The notes under the pieces are model-generated. The model did not search any database, was not told the DNA's origin, and saw nothing but the letters and a program-made list of their open reading frames with translations. DNA of 60,662 bases from Halothiobacillus sp. (GTDB taxonomy: Bacteria > Pseudomonadota > Gammaproteobacteria > Halothiobacillales > Halothiobacillaceae): positions 1 to 60,662 of the forward strand of contig JAGUXT010000040.1 of assembly GCA_020061705.1 (NCBI GenBank), given 5' to 3'. Within the stretch, counting starts at the first letter, position 1. Each line of letters starts with the position of its first letter. Made by a program: the position numbers and the translations under genes. Shown here piece after piece: positions 8,601-17,065 of this stretch.

Positions 8601-9411
8601 CTTTTTGTTCAGCGTGGATGGAGCAGACCACGGCCAGCTGGTGGCTTGCGCGCAAGCCAGCGGGGAGGCGCGCATAGGCACGGATCAGCCCTTCGATGTT
8701 TTTACGATAATCGATGCCGCCGGTGTACATCAGGAAGGGGCGCTTCAATCCGTATTTGTGACGCAACGCGGCCTGCTCATCCGGCGAATAATCGTGCGGA
8801 ACGAAGTGGGTGTCGCATCCCGATGAGATATTGATCGTGTTATCGGCGGGGAACCCAAGCCACTCTAAAGCCTCAAGCCGCGAAGACTCGGAGATGGCAA
8901 GCAGCAGGTCGGCGCGCCGCAGGTGCTCGAGCCTCTCCCGGTACCAGGCATCCATGCGAGGATCACCAAGATAGACCTTGGCGTGGATGAGTGGAATCAG
9001 GTCATACAGCACCACAGCCGTGGGCAGGTTCGCGAGCCGCCCGACGCTTAGTGCCGCATTGTCGCCCAGCCCCTCAAACAGGCTGGTGATTAACACCATG
9101 TCGGGGCGAAGCCAGGCAAGGAAGGCCTCGCGCATCACTTCAGCCGTCACGCGCCGCGTGTCGTTGGCAGCATCCGTCGCGGCTACCGGCCCTTCACAAG
9201 ACCATACGTGTATATTCCTTTCCGGGAGTATGTCCATAAAGGCCGCACGCAATGGCTCGATGGTCTCGGGAAACAGGTCATTGAGGGCAATGTGGATCTC
9301 ATGCGCCCCACGATTGCGCGTCACTGCAAGAGCCAGAGACAGGGCGTAACGTCCGATTCCCCGCGTCCTGCTGCCGGTTTGTGCGCCTTGAAGATCGATG
9401 ACAATACGCAT
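5671..9411 (-). CDS. Three-domain GT4 glycosyltransferase
   Basis: 1246 residues with three GT4 units. Unit 1 (about 1-410) opens RIVIDLQGAQTGSRTRGIGR, the start typical of WbdB/MtfB-type mannosyltransferases, with LMYTGGIDYRKNIEGLIRAY and SWHEGFGLPALEAM. Unit 2 (about 425-805) starts RLAYVSPLPPERSGISDYSA and has GETSGTVLDCM in the donor site. Unit 3 (about 855-1240) starts ILVDVSELVQHDMKSGIQRV and has STIEPRKRHDMVLEAF and SEAEGFGLPLIEAA. All three keep the donor-binding acidic residue. The gene lies 2 nt after the FkbM methyltransferase gene. With manC/manB in the same operon, GDP-mannose is the most likely donor for at least some units; this is inference from context. Confidence 0.88.
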   Translation of the reverse strand: MRIVIDLQGAQTGSRTRGIGRYALSLALAVTRNRGAHEIHIALNDLFPETIEPLRAAFMDILPERNIHVWSCEGPVAATDAANDTRRVTAEVMREAFLAWLRPDMVLITSLFEGLGDNAALSVGRLANLPTAVVLYDLIPLIHAKVYLGDPRMDAWYRERLEHLRRADLLLAISESSRLEALEWLGFPADNTINISSGCDTHFVPHDYSPDEQAALRHKYGLKRPFLMYTGGIDYRKNIEGLIRAYARLPAGLRASHQLAVVCSIHAEQKERLVKLAREVGLADDELVLTGFVPEDDLVTLYNTCTLFVFPSWHEGFGLPALEAMRCGKAVLAANTTSLPEVIGHADALFDPHDEDAIAAKIQQALTDPGFREMLERHGPVQAQRFGWDDTAQRAIVGMEQWHERQSEKFRQIASTPTQPEENARPRLAYVSPLPPERSGISDYSAELLRELIHWYEIDVIADQAEINDAWIHEHCKVRDLAWLRSHHHDYARVLYHFGNSQFHQHMFALIEEIPGVVVLHDFFLSSIQAHRDFLGLMPQAWVRALQISHGYHTVKERFVAKDKADVVWAYPANLPVLQDALGIIVHSENSRTLAEHWYGVGSGADWFVIPHLRTPPDALNRHQARNALGLADNSTLVCAFGLLGATKLNHRLLSSFLASQLADDTATELVFVGGNEHGDYGQQLLEDLQRSGLKKRIRVTGWVDMPTFRTYLAAADIGVQLRTLSRGETSGTVLDCMNHGLATIVNANGSMADLDPEGVLLLPDKFEDQQLIEALEALWRDHAARAALGAHAQRVIREKHAPATCAANYADAIELIYRRDRNTLGGMMRSLNVGAMQDDEQMRLAVFMAKNFPPAPRPRQILVDVSELVQHDMKSGIQRVVRAILREWLENPPHGFQVEPVYATQDTLGYRYARRFTCRFLGIPDDWALDETVEAWSGDIFFGLDLHLNIQVAQRSYYQALRRRGGKVYFMVYDLLPLQTPQYFPPDTAIEFTEWLTAISENDGVLSISATTAKALENCMAAHLTQGLRPFDIQWSHIGADIESSNPSLGLPPDANSVLAKFDTNPTFLMVSTIEPRKRHDMVLEAFEQLWQEGMDVNLVIVGKQGWMVEALIERMRIHPQSGKHFFWLNGISDEYLEKVYRAASCLIAASEAEGFGLPLIEAARHNLPIMARDIPVFREVAGEHAYYFSGTRAEDLANSIKDWLQLAGSGMTPPSSAIPWLTWKESARGLMEKIMKMNPSTPRT

Positions 9412-9413
9412 GG

Positions 9414-10781
9414 TTACTTTGTTGTGGCCTGATTTTCGGCAACGCTTTTCATGCGGCGGTACATACGCATCGCCTGTGGGGAAAGGTTGCCGGGAGTGGA
9501 TGGAGTCGGTTTATTTTCGGGGGCAAGAATCTTCGACATGAGGCGCGCATAGACACGCTGGACAGGTGCGTACACTCCCAATGTGTGTGCCAATTTGACG
9601 AGCAGGCGGCGCAAACCACTGTGCTGGTTGATTAGTGCGATCAAACTGGCGGCGAAAGCTTTAATTCCGGCTTTGAGTTTTGCCTTGATTCGGGGAGCAG
9701 TTGGCGCGTCGTCATGCATGCATGGTGCGGTGCTTTGGTTTAACCGATGACGCAGCCAACTTAGGCATTGCCCCAAACCACGCAGCGGAGCGGTGATCCG
9801 CCAGGATGTGCTGGCATGAATCGCATTGAGTTGATCCATGGCTTGCCTGAATTCCATCTCGGCCTTGGCCGCCTGGGCTTGAGCATGCTGAGCCTCGTCA
9901 AGCACCGCCGCCAGCGCGTTGTGGTTTTCTTGTGCGCGTTGTTGGTATTTTTCGCTTCGCGCTGTGATGGTTTTATCCCAGCCTTGCTGATCGCCTAGAA
10001 CATCCGGCAAACCCAGCGATGAAAACAGAATCTCGTCACGTTTCCTTTGGCTGTCCGGGACTTTGTTGCCGAGTACCGATGTATTGATGTAATAGGCATT
10101 TCCCCAGAATATCTGTCCGGCATACACGAGGGTGGTTTGGGTGCTCCAGTCGTCGTGCTTGATCATATCCGTGTTAATCGGGGGCTGGGCGGTTTTGTTT
10201 TGCGAGTAGTGCGTTACTTCTGAAAACCTCCACAGAACAAAACCCATTGATCGAAGAAAGGTATCGATATCCGCGAAAAGGGGTTGACCAAGGTACATGG
10301 GGTTGAACATGACCTCTGCCTGAATGCAGCGTATTTGGGGTAATAAGTCACCGGCACCGCTTAGTACATCAAGATCCGAGCCTTGGGTGTCGATTTTCAG
10401 GTAATCAATCACTTCGACATGGTTTTCCTTGGCCCAGTCGTCCAGTCGACGCACATGAATGGTGGTTTTTCCGGTTTCAATCTGGCAATGAAAGGCGGCA
10501 TGGCTTGAATTCAGCGATGGGTCGGGCTGGTAGAGTGAACTGCACGCGGGATTGACGGTTAGATACAGCTCTTTCTCGGCATTCTCGCTTCCCAGTGCGA
10601 CGGGGATGGCTTTTATCTCAGAAGATGCATAGCGGGCATCAAGGCGTTTGCATTCCTCGTGGTCAGGGTCAAAGCCATAAATCGTGTAACTTTCAGCATC
10701 GGGAAGAAAATCCTCGGCGAAGCCCCAGCGGCAGCCAACATCGGCAACAACAATCCTTCTGTCAAGCATGGTGTTTGCCAA
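9414..10781 (-). CDS. FkbM-family methyltransferase with coiled-coil C-terminus
   Basis: 455 residues. The N-terminal half (about 8-225) is an FkbM-type SAM methyltransferase: VADVGCRWGFAEDFLP, YGFDPDHEECKRL, and VIDYLKIDTQGSDLDVLSGA, the signature FkbM stretch. A charged Ala/Gln/Glu-rich segment (about 285-330) should form a coiled coil, followed by IHASTSWRITAPLR, a short motif often seen at the ends of surface-polysaccharide glycosyltransferases. FkbM enzymes O-methylate sugars or polyketides. Its start overlaps the end of wzt by 20 nt, so it is probably translationally coupled to export. It is a second candidate, besides the methyltransferase at 4668-5645, for modifying the exported chain. 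Confidence 0.85.
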   Translation of the reverse strand: MANTMLDRRIVVADVGCRWGFAEDFLPDAESYTIYGFDPDHEECKRLDARYASSEIKAIPVALGSENAEKELYLTVNPACSSLYQPDPSLNSSHAAFHCQIETGKTTIHVRRLDDWAKENHVEVIDYLKIDTQGSDLDVLSGAGDLLPQIRCIQAEVMFNPMYLGQPLFADIDTFLRSMGFVLWRFSEVTHYSQNKTAQPPINTDMIKHDDWSTQTTLVYAGQIFWGNAYYINTSVLGNKVPDSQRKRDEILFSSLGLPDVLGDQQGWDKTITARSEKYQQRAQENHNALAAVLDEAQHAQAQAAKAEMEFRQAMDQLNAIHASTSWRITAPLRGLGQCLSWLRHRLNQSTAPCMHDDAPTAPRIKAKLKAGIKAFAASLIALINQHSGLRRLLVKLAHTLGVYAPVQRVYARLMSKILAPENKPTPSTPGNLSPQAMRMYRRMKSVAENQATTK

Positions 10782-12000
10782 TCCTGAAGGTCATGGGGTT
10801 CCATTGGGAGCCGACAAAGGTGTATTTATCCACGTTGACGATTTCAAAAATCATTTCCTTTTCTCTCCAGTCGTAGTTTCCTGAGATATGGCTGTCATTG
10901 CTGTGCAGGGAAATTATAACGGAGTAGGAGCTTGGCCCCAGATTCAAAGCAAAATCGACATCAATGTCGTAAACGGCTCCTTGTTCAGGCGCATCTATGA
11001 TTTGTTTGGTGTAGAAGGTATTGGTGCCAAACATCATCTGACCGAGTCTGTCCTTGACGCCACAGCCCATCGTCAGGTTGGGTATGTTTTTGTTCACCCT
11101 GATCGTGGCATGCAAGGTGGCCACTTCGCCCACGGCGAAGCAGGTTGCCGACGTGCCCTCAGCATTGACCAGGTTTACGGAAAGAAACTCGGCTTCCTTG
11201 GTGCCCGATGTAACCGCCACACTACCATCGTCGGCGCGGCCAATGACAATCTGTTGATCCTGGTGCGCCGCAAGGGTCGCATTGTAGTAGTTCAAAACCT
11301 CCTCCGGTTCGCCATCCCGGATGCAGTGTCCCTTTTCAAGCAGGATGGCTCGATTGCATACGGCAAGAATGGCGCCGTGATCGTGGGAAACCAGCAGCAA
11401 GGTTGTGCCCTGTTGCTGGAATTGGCGGATGCGGTCGAAGCTCTTGTGCTGAAAATAGGCGTCGCCGACCGACAGCGCTTCGTCAACGATGAGGATTTCA
11501 GGCCGCCAAGCGGTGGCAGCGGCGAAGGCGACGCGCATCTGCATCCCGCTGGAGTAGGTGCGCACGGGCTGGTCGAAGTACTCGCCGACTTCGGCAAAGG
11601 CTTCGATTTCGCCAATGACGGCATCAATCTGCTCCTGACTGTAGCCCATCAAACCTGCCGTGTGGTAGGCGTTCTGACGGCCGCTCAGGTCGGGGTGGAA
11701 GCCCATGCCGAGTTCGAGAATGGCCGCGACGCGACCGCGCAGTGTGACCTGGCCGCTGCTGGGTTTGAGCGTGCCAGTGATGATTTTAAGAAGGGTACTT
11801 TTGCCCGCGCCGTTTTGGCCGACAATGCCCACGGCCTCGCCGGGCTGGATGCTGAAGTTGATGTGTTGCAGCGTCCAGTGTTCTTCGCGCGGTTTGAGCG
11901 GCAGGCCGAACCAGGAGAGCACGCGCCGCCATTCGCCGCCGTAGTTGCGGTAGGCCTTGCCGATGTCGCGGACTTCGAGCACAGCTTGCATATCTCTCAT
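10762..12000 (-). CDS. wzt: O-polysaccharide ABC exporter ATP-binding protein with cargo domain
   Basis: 412 residues. The ABC domain (about 5-250) has Walker A GQNGAGKST, signature YSSGMQMR, Walker B ILIVDEAL and the switch His in LLVSHDHGAI. The remaining ~150 residues are a beta-rich Wzt C-terminal domain (FLSVNLVNAEG, NLTMGCGVKD, YSVIISLHSND). In E. coli O8/O9a this domain binds the chemically capped, non-reducing end of the finished chain and licenses export; other O-antigen ABC transporters lack that need. Its presence, with two methyltransferases in the same operon, argues for cap-dependent export. The ATG overlaps the wzm stop by 4 nt. A second in-frame Met is three codons in. Confidence 0.95.
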   Translation of the reverse strand: MRDMQAVLEVRDIGKAYRNYGGEWRRVLSWFGLPLKPREEHWTLQHINFSIQPGEAVGIVGQNGAGKSTLLKIITGTLKPSSGQVTLRGRVAAILELGMGFHPDLSGRQNAYHTAGLMGYSQEQIDAVIGEIEAFAEVGEYFDQPVRTYSSGMQMRVAFAAATAWRPEILIVDEALSVGDAYFQHKSFDRIRQFQQQGTTLLLVSHDHGAILAVCNRAILLEKGHCIRDGEPEEVLNYYNATLAAHQDQQIVIGRADDGSVAVTSGTKEAEFLSVNLVNAEGTSATCFAVGEVATLHATIRVNKNIPNLTMGCGVKDRLGQMMFGTNTFYTKQIIDAPEQGAVYDIDVDFALNLGPSSYSVIISLHSNDSHISGNYDWREKEMIFEIVNVDKYTFVGSQWNPMTFRIGKHHA

Positions 12001-12794
12001 AACACGTCCGCCATGTCTTCACCCGCGCGGCGGTAGAGGAAAAGCGCCAGTACAAGACTGCCCGCCCCCAGCAGGATGGGGTAGGTCAGCAGGCTCAGGT
12101 CGGGCGCCTTGTCATAGACCAGGATGTTTTGATAACCCATGACCACGCCGGTCATGGGGTTGAGCAGGAAGGCGTCACGATAGGTTTCCGGCAACATTTG
12201 CGTGGTGTAGACGACGGGCGTCAGCCAGAACCAGAACTGAAGCACGATGGGCATGATCTGACCAATGTCGCGCATGAAGACGTTGACGATGCCAAAGCTC
12301 AAGCCTAGTCCGATGGCGAGCGCAAGGCTGATGAGTGCGAGCAAGGGCAGCCAGAGGATATGCACCGTTGGCAGATGACCCAGCAGGCCGAAGACGGCGA
12401 GGATTGCGGTGAATAGCAGCAAATTGTTGAGCAAGGCGCTGCCGGTGACGATGAGCGGCAGTGCCATGCGTGGGAAGTGCATTTTCTTAATCAGGTTGCC
12501 GTTGTCGATAAACACGCTCAAGCAGCGTCCAAACACTTCAGCGAAGAGCGACCAGCACAGCATGCCCGCCATGAGGTAGATGGCGTAGGCGTACTGGTTG
12601 TCAATACCGGGCAATTTTGCCGAGAGTACGGCGGACAGGATCAATGCATAGATGGCCACCTGCGCCAGCGGGTGCAGGATCATCCATGCACCGCCCAGTC
12701 GGCTGCGCGCGAAGCGGGTGGCAAATTCGTTCTTGATCGAGCCGAAAATGAAGTGGCGGTAATGCCAGAGGGCGAGCAGCATTCCTCGCATCAA
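11997..12794 (-). CDS. wzm: O-polysaccharide ABC exporter permease
   Basis: 265 residues, an ABC-2 type permease of the Wzm/TagG/KpsM class. An amphipathic N-terminus ([18 protein letters not shown]) precedes about six membrane segments ([97 protein letters not shown]). It pairs with the ATPase encoded immediately downstream to move undecaprenyl-linked polysaccharide across the inner membrane. Length and topology are normal for the family. It overlaps manB and wzt by 4 nt each. Confidence 0.95.
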   Translation of the reverse strand: MMRGMLLALWHYRHFIFGSIKNEFATRFARSRLGGAWMILHPLAQVAIYALILSAVLSAKLPGIDNQYAYAIYLMAGMLCWSLFAEVFGRCLSVFIDNGNLIKKMHFPRMALPLIVTGSALLNNLLLFTAILAVFGLLGHLPTVHILWLPLLALISLALAIGLGLSFGIVNVFMRDIGQIMPIVLQFWFWLTPVVYTTQMLPETYRDAFLLNPMTGVVMGYQNILVYDKAPDLSLLTYPILLGAGSLVLALFLYRRAGEDMADVL

Positions 12795-14167
12795 ATGCTC
12801 CCGATCAAGGCTTCGATCTCGGCGACATGCTGCTCGACGGCTGGAGCATCACCGCGAGTTTCCACGTTCAGGCGCAGCAGCGGCTCGGTGTTGGAGCCGC
12901 GCAGGTTGAAGCGCCAGTCGACGAATTCAAGGCTGATGCCGTCGGTGCGGTCGATGGACGGGTTCATCGGTGCGTAGTGTTGCAGTACGCGTTCAATGAC
13001 GGTGGGCGCACTCTCTACGCGGTAGTTGATCTCGCCGCTGCACGGGTAGGTGGCCATGCGTGCGTCCACCAGCTCGGCAAGTGTCTTGCAGGTCTTGCTG
13101 ATGAGTTCCGCGATCAGCAGCCAGGGGATCATGCCGGAGTCGCAGTAGGCGAAGTCGCGGAAGTAGTGGTGGGCGCTCATTTCGCCGCCGTAGATGGCGT
13201 CTTCCAGTCTCATGCGCTCCTTGATGAAGGCGTGGCCGGTTTTGGATTGGATGGGAATGCCGCCCGCCTGCCGAACCTGGTCGATGGTGTTCCAGCTCAG
13301 GCGCGGATCGTGGATGATCTTGCCGCCGGGTTCCTTGGCCAGCATGACTTCGGCGAGCAGGCCGACCAAGTAGTAACCCTCGATAAAGCGTCCCGCCTGG
13401 TCGAACAGGAAGCAGCGGTCGAAGTCGCCGTCCCAGGCGATGCCGAAGTCTGCGCCGTGTTCGATCACGGCGCGGGCGGTGATGCCGCGCATTTCCGGCA
13501 GCAGCGGGTTGGGCACGCCATTGGGGAAATCGCCGTCGGGCGCATCGTTGATGAAAACGAATTCAAAGGGCAGGTGCTGCGCCAGCAGGTGCATGGTCGG
13601 CCCGGCGGCGCCGTTGCCGGGGTCGGCGACGATTTTGAGTGGTTTGAGTGTCGCGTGATCGACATAACCGAGCAGGTGCTGGATGTAGGCGGATTTGTCG
13701 GCATCCGGCGTGATCGTGCCGCTGCGCTGTGGCGTGATGAATTGTCCGCCGACGGCGCGGTCGCGGATGGCGAACAGGCCGGTATCGCCGCTGATCGGGC
13801 GCGCACCCTCGCGCACCAGTTTCATGCCGTTGTAGCCCTTGGGGTTGTGGCTGGCGGTGACCATGATGCCGCCGCCCACGTCTTGCGCCTGGCGGTGGAA
13901 AGTCTGGAAGTAGACCTCCTCGGTGCCGCACAGCCCGATGTCGATCACGTCTGCGCCGCCGTCCGTCAGGCCGCGCATCAGCGCTTCGGCCAGCATGGGA
14001 CTTTCCAGGCGCACGTCGCGACCGACCACCACGATTCCGGGCTGAATTTCGTCGGCATAGGCGCGACCGATGCGCCAGGCGAGGTCTTCGTTGAGTTCGG
14101 CGGGGACTTGGCCGCGAATGTCGTAGGCCTTGAAGCAGTTCAGGTTCATGCGCTTATACTCGTCCAT
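12791..14167 (-). CDS. manB: Phosphomannomutase/phosphoglucomutase
   Basis: 458 residues, alpha-D-phosphohexomutase family. Start-proximal [11 protein letters not shown], the catalytic serine loop [11 protein letters not shown] (about 103-113), the metal-binding DGDFDR and the C-terminal phosphate-binding [10 protein letters not shown] are all present. It converts mannose-6-phosphate to mannose-1-phosphate for GDP-mannose synthesis by the ManC encoded just upstream. The ATG at 14167 overlaps the manC end by 14 nt. A second ATG at 14149 ([13 protein letters not shown]) lies 4 nt after the manC stop and matches the usual start of the family, so the shorter form is equally likely. The enzyme may also handle glucose phosphates, as AlgC does. 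Confidence 0.95.
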   Translation of the reverse strand: MDEYKRMNLNCFKAYDIRGQVPAELNEDLAWRIGRAYADEIQPGIVVVGRDVRLESPMLAEALMRGLTDGGADVIDIGLCGTEEVYFQTFHRQAQDVGGGIMVTASHNPKGYNGMKLVREGARPISGDTGLFAIRDRAVGGQFITPQRSGTITPDADKSAYIQHLLGYVDHATLKPLKIVADPGNGAAGPTMHLLAQHLPFEFVFINDAPDGDFPNGVPNPLLPEMRGITARAVIEHGADFGIAWDGDFDRCFLFDQAGRFIEGYYLVGLLAEVMLAKEPGGKIIHDPRLSWNTIDQVRQAGGIPIQSKTGHAFIKERMRLEDAIYGGEMSAHHYFRDFAYCDSGMIPWLLIAELISKTCKTLAELVDARMATYPCSGEINYRVESAPTVIERVLQHYAPMNPSIDRTDGISLEFVDWRFNLRGSNTEPLLRLNVETRGDAPAVEQHVAEIEALIGSI

Positions 14168-15608
14168 AGGTGTCTTCCAGACGCACGATGTCGTCCTCGC
14201 CCAGGTAGTCGCCGCTTTGCACTTCGATCATCACCAGTTCGATCACGCCGGGGTTTTCCAGGCGGTGCACATGGCCCGCCGGGATGAAGGTGGACTCGTT
14301 GGTGTTGAGCAGGAAGGTGGTGTCGCCGTTGGTGACGCGCGCCATGCCGCTGACCACGATCCAGTGCTCGCTGCGGTGGTGGTGCATTTGCAGCGAGAGT
14401 TTCGCGCCGGGTTTGACTTCGATGCGCTTGATCTTGAAGCGCTCGCCCTCTTCGAGCACGGTGTAGCTGCCCCAGGGGCGGTGTACGGTGCGATGCAGGC
14501 GGTGCGCGTCGTGGCCTTGCAGCTTGAGCTTTTGCACAATGCTTTTCACGTCTTGCGCGCGGTCGCGGTGGGCGATGAGCAGGGCGTCGGGGGTGTCAAC
14601 AATGATGAGTTTGTCTACGCCGACGGTGGCGGTGAGGCGCTCGGGGCTGTGGATGTAGCAGTCGCGGCTGTCGTGTAGTAACGCTTCGCCTTCGACGCGA
14701 TTGCCTTGGGGGTCGGCTTCGATCAGGGCGCTTAACGCATTCCACGAACCGATGTCGTTCCAGCCGATGTCGCAGGGGACGACGGCGACGCGCTTGGAGC
14801 GCTCCATCAGGGCGTAGTCGAGCGAGATGTCTGGTACGGTGGCGAAGTCGTCCATGCCGATTTCACTGACGCGCAAGCCCGCGCCTGCGGTGTGTTGCGC
14901 ACGCTGCATGGCCGACTCAACGCTGTGCAGCACGTCCGGGGCGTGCTGGCGCATTTCGTCGATTAGGCTCGCGGCTTTAAAGCAGAACAAGCCGGCGTTC
15001 CAGAAGTGGCGACCGCTGGCCAGGTATTCCTGCGCGCGCTCAAGCGGGGGCTTTTCCACAAACTGGCGCACCACATGCGCGGCCTGGCCGTTACGCGTGG
15101 CGAGCTGTTCTGCTTCAGCCTCGATATAGCCAAAGCCGGTTTCCGGGTAGTCGGGGCGAATGCCGAAGGTGACCAGCCAGTCCTTTTGGGCGAGTTCGCA
15201 GGCGGTTTCGACGGCGCGGGCGAAGGCGGCTTCATCGGCGATCAGATGATCGGCGGCGAGCACCAGTATGAGCGCGTTATCGCCGTGGGTTTGCGCGACG
15301 TTCAGCGCGGCGGCGGCCACCGCGCCGGCGGTGTTGCGCGCCAGCGGTTCGAGAATGAATTCCAGCGGCAGGGCGGCTTGATTGACCTGCCGGTACTCGT
15401 CCTCGCTTTTGAAGTACAGCTCGCGGTTGGTGACGGTGAGCACGCTGTCAACGCCCGCGAGCGCGGCGGCGCGCAGAAAGGTTTTTTGCAGCAGGCTCTG
15501 CCCATCGGCTAGGCGCAGGAAGGGCTTGGGGTGGGCTTCGCGTGATACCGGCCACAGGCGGCTGCCGGTGCCGCCGGAGAGTATGACGGGGATGAGCATG
15601 GGGGTCAC
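14154..15608 (-). CDS. manC: Mannose-1-phosphate guanylyltransferase / mannose-6-phosphate isomerase
   Basis: 484 residues, the full length of the bifunctional type II PMI-GMP family (AlgA/ManC/XanB). The N-terminal nucleotidyltransferase has [20 protein letters not shown] and [14 protein letters not shown]. The C-terminal cupin (about 365-475) has [20 protein letters not shown] and [17 protein letters not shown] with the metal-binding histidines. It isomerises fructose-6-phosphate and makes GDP-mannose from mannose-1-phosphate. Its 5' end overlaps the membrane-protein gene by 4 nt. Together with manB this gives the operon its own GDP-mannose supply, the main reason for thinking the O-chain contains mannose or a mannose-derived sugar. 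Confidence 0.97.
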   Translation of the reverse strand: MTPMLIPVILSGGTGSRLWPVSREAHPKPFLRLADGQSLLQKTFLRAAALAGVDSVLTVTNRELYFKSEDEYRQVNQAALPLEFILEPLARNTAGAVAAAALNVAQTHGDNALILVLAADHLIADEAAFARAVETACELAQKDWLVTFGIRPDYPETGFGYIEAEAEQLATRNGQAAHVVRQFVEKPPLERAQEYLASGRHFWNAGLFCFKAASLIDEMRQHAPDVLHSVESAMQRAQHTAGAGLRVSEIGMDDFATVPDISLDYALMERSKRVAVVPCDIGWNDIGSWNALSALIEADPQGNRVEGEALLHDSRDCYIHSPERLTATVGVDKLIIVDTPDALLIAHRDRAQDVKSIVQKLKLQGHDAHRLHRTVHRPWGSYTVLEEGERFKIKRIEVKPGAKLSLQMHHHRSEHWIVVSGMARVTNGDTTFLLNTNESTFIPAGHVHRLENPGVIELVMIEVQSGDYLGEDDIVRLEDTYGRV

Positions 15609-17065
15609 TTTGTGGTGGAGCTGGATATGTCTATGTCAACGCGGGTCGGATTGAGGGCGTGGATGATGACAAAGATTAGCAGTGGAGCCAAGTAAAGCAG
15701 GCCGCGATTCACCAAGGTTCCATCAATGATGAAGGGTAAAACTCGCGGTGAGGCGTAACTTAGCGCGTAAAGTAGCAGATTGCTTAACAGACTTATGTTG
15801 AGGGCAATTAGCGTGAGATCGTGCGGATTTTGGCGCAGCAGGCGGACGATCAGAATCAGCCACGCGAAGGCGCTGATGCCCCAGAGCATGTGCCATGAGT
15901 CGAGAATGAATAGGTGGAAAAGCATCGGTTCGGCAATGCTACCAAAGTCGGGGGCAACTTTGCCAAGGCCGGGTAGGACGAGTTGTGTGGCTTGCAGGCT
16001 TATGTCACCAAGTACCGGGAGGTGTAGATGGTCATTAGATAGGTTGAGTGCAAGGAATAAGACAGTGCCTACGCACAATGCAACGCCAAAGCCAATGCGC
16101 AGGCGCGGCGGAATAGCGATAAAAATAGCCCAAATCAAGAGAGGGCTAGTGCTGGCGAGCAAGAGCAGCCAGACCTGATGCTTGATCAGCGGCAGGCTGA
16201 ATAGACCAAGCAAAATGAGTATGAGGGCGGCGCGTTGGCGGGCGCCAATCCAGAGTAGAAGGCCGAAAATCAGCTGGCTGTAGGCGAGGGTAAGCCAGAG
16301 ATCGGCATAACCGGCAATGGCAATCTGGGTGTTAAGGATAGGTAGTGAGAGCAGCATCCAAACACCGCCCAGCGTCAGCCATGCAGGGATGTGGCTGCTG
16401 CGCAGTGCGCCGTAAAGAGTCAAGGCAAGAGCAATACCTGCTCCTAACCAGGGCAGGTTGACGAGAGCTTCATCCCAGCGGCCTAGTGCGAGCGCTGCCC
16501 AAAGGTGGATCAGTGAGACCAGGATCGGGTAGTGAGCTGCTTCGCTTTCATAGCTGCCGCTGGGTGCGTTCAGCCATGTTTCGGTGGGGACATAGGGCGC
16601 GAGTTGACCGAGGTAAAACCAGTTTTTGGCACGCTCAGCCCAGATGATCCAGGCATCCCAGGCCGGCATGGCTTGGTGGGTGATTTCAATGCCCAGGCTA
16701 GTCAGGCGCAAGGCAATGAGGGTGAGAAACAGTCCTAGAAATAGCTTTTGCCAGATTGGAATGGCCGGGGGGCTAAAATTTGGACGCACGTTCTGCCAGG
16801 GGCGTGTCCAGACAAGAGTTGCCAATAAAAGGATGAGCCAAAGGCCAAGTGCAGACCAAAAATAGAATGTTCCACCAAGTTGTGCACCTAACCAGAGCAT
16901 GGCAGCGCTAAGCATCATGCCGAGTAAGTAGCCGCTACCGAGGGAAAGTGCCCAATGCGCGTTCTGGTGGGCGCTGGAATTGGACTTCATCAAGGTATGG
17001 AGGATAAGACTTGAGCTTAACCAAGGAAGAATTAAGGCTAAAACGAGCGTCGCCAGGCCATTCAT
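15605..17065 (-). CDS. Unrecognised polytopic membrane protein (possible GT-C type)
   Basis: 486 residues with about 11-12 hydrophobic segments, starting MNGLATLVLALILPWLSSSL. I do not recognise the family. The most informative stretch is the soluble loop at about 130-180 (AWDAWIIWAERAKNWFYLG, WLNAPSGSYESEAAHYPILV), which is Trp- and acid-rich and follows the early membrane segments, as in GT-C glycosyltransferases and Dol-P-mannose-type enzymes. That similarity is in layout only. It is translationally coupled on both sides (4-nt overlaps) and sits at the head of the O-antigen operon, so a role in lipid-linked sugar handling is plausible but unproven. Confidence 0.7.
   Translation of the reverse strand: MNGLATLVLALILPWLSSSLILHTLMKSNSSAHQNAHWALSLGSGYLLGMMLSAAMLWLGAQLGGTFYFWSALGLWLILLLATLVWTRPWQNVRPNFSPPAIPIWQKLFLGLFLTLIALRLTSLGIEITHQAMPAWDAWIIWAERAKNWFYLGQLAPYVPTETWLNAPSGSYESEAAHYPILVSLIHLWAALALGRWDEALVNLPWLGAGIALALTLYGALRSSHIPAWLTLGGVWMLLSLPILNTQIAIAGYADLWLTLAYSQLIFGLLLWIGARQRAALILILLGLFSLPLIKHQVWLLLLASTSPLLIWAIFIAIPPRLRIGFGVALCVGTVLFLALNLSNDHLHLPVLGDISLQATQLVLPGLGKVAPDFGSIAEPMLFHLFILDSWHMLWGISAFAWLILIVRLLRQNPHDLTLIALNISLLSNLLLYALSYASPRVLPFIIDGTLVNRGLLYLAPLLIFVIIHALNPTRVDIDISSSTTK

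Noticed and set aside
12827-14287. Plus-strand open frame of 486 codons
   Set aside because: It is antisense to manB and the end of manC; it has low-complexity Ala/Val/Gly/Asp composition and no motif.
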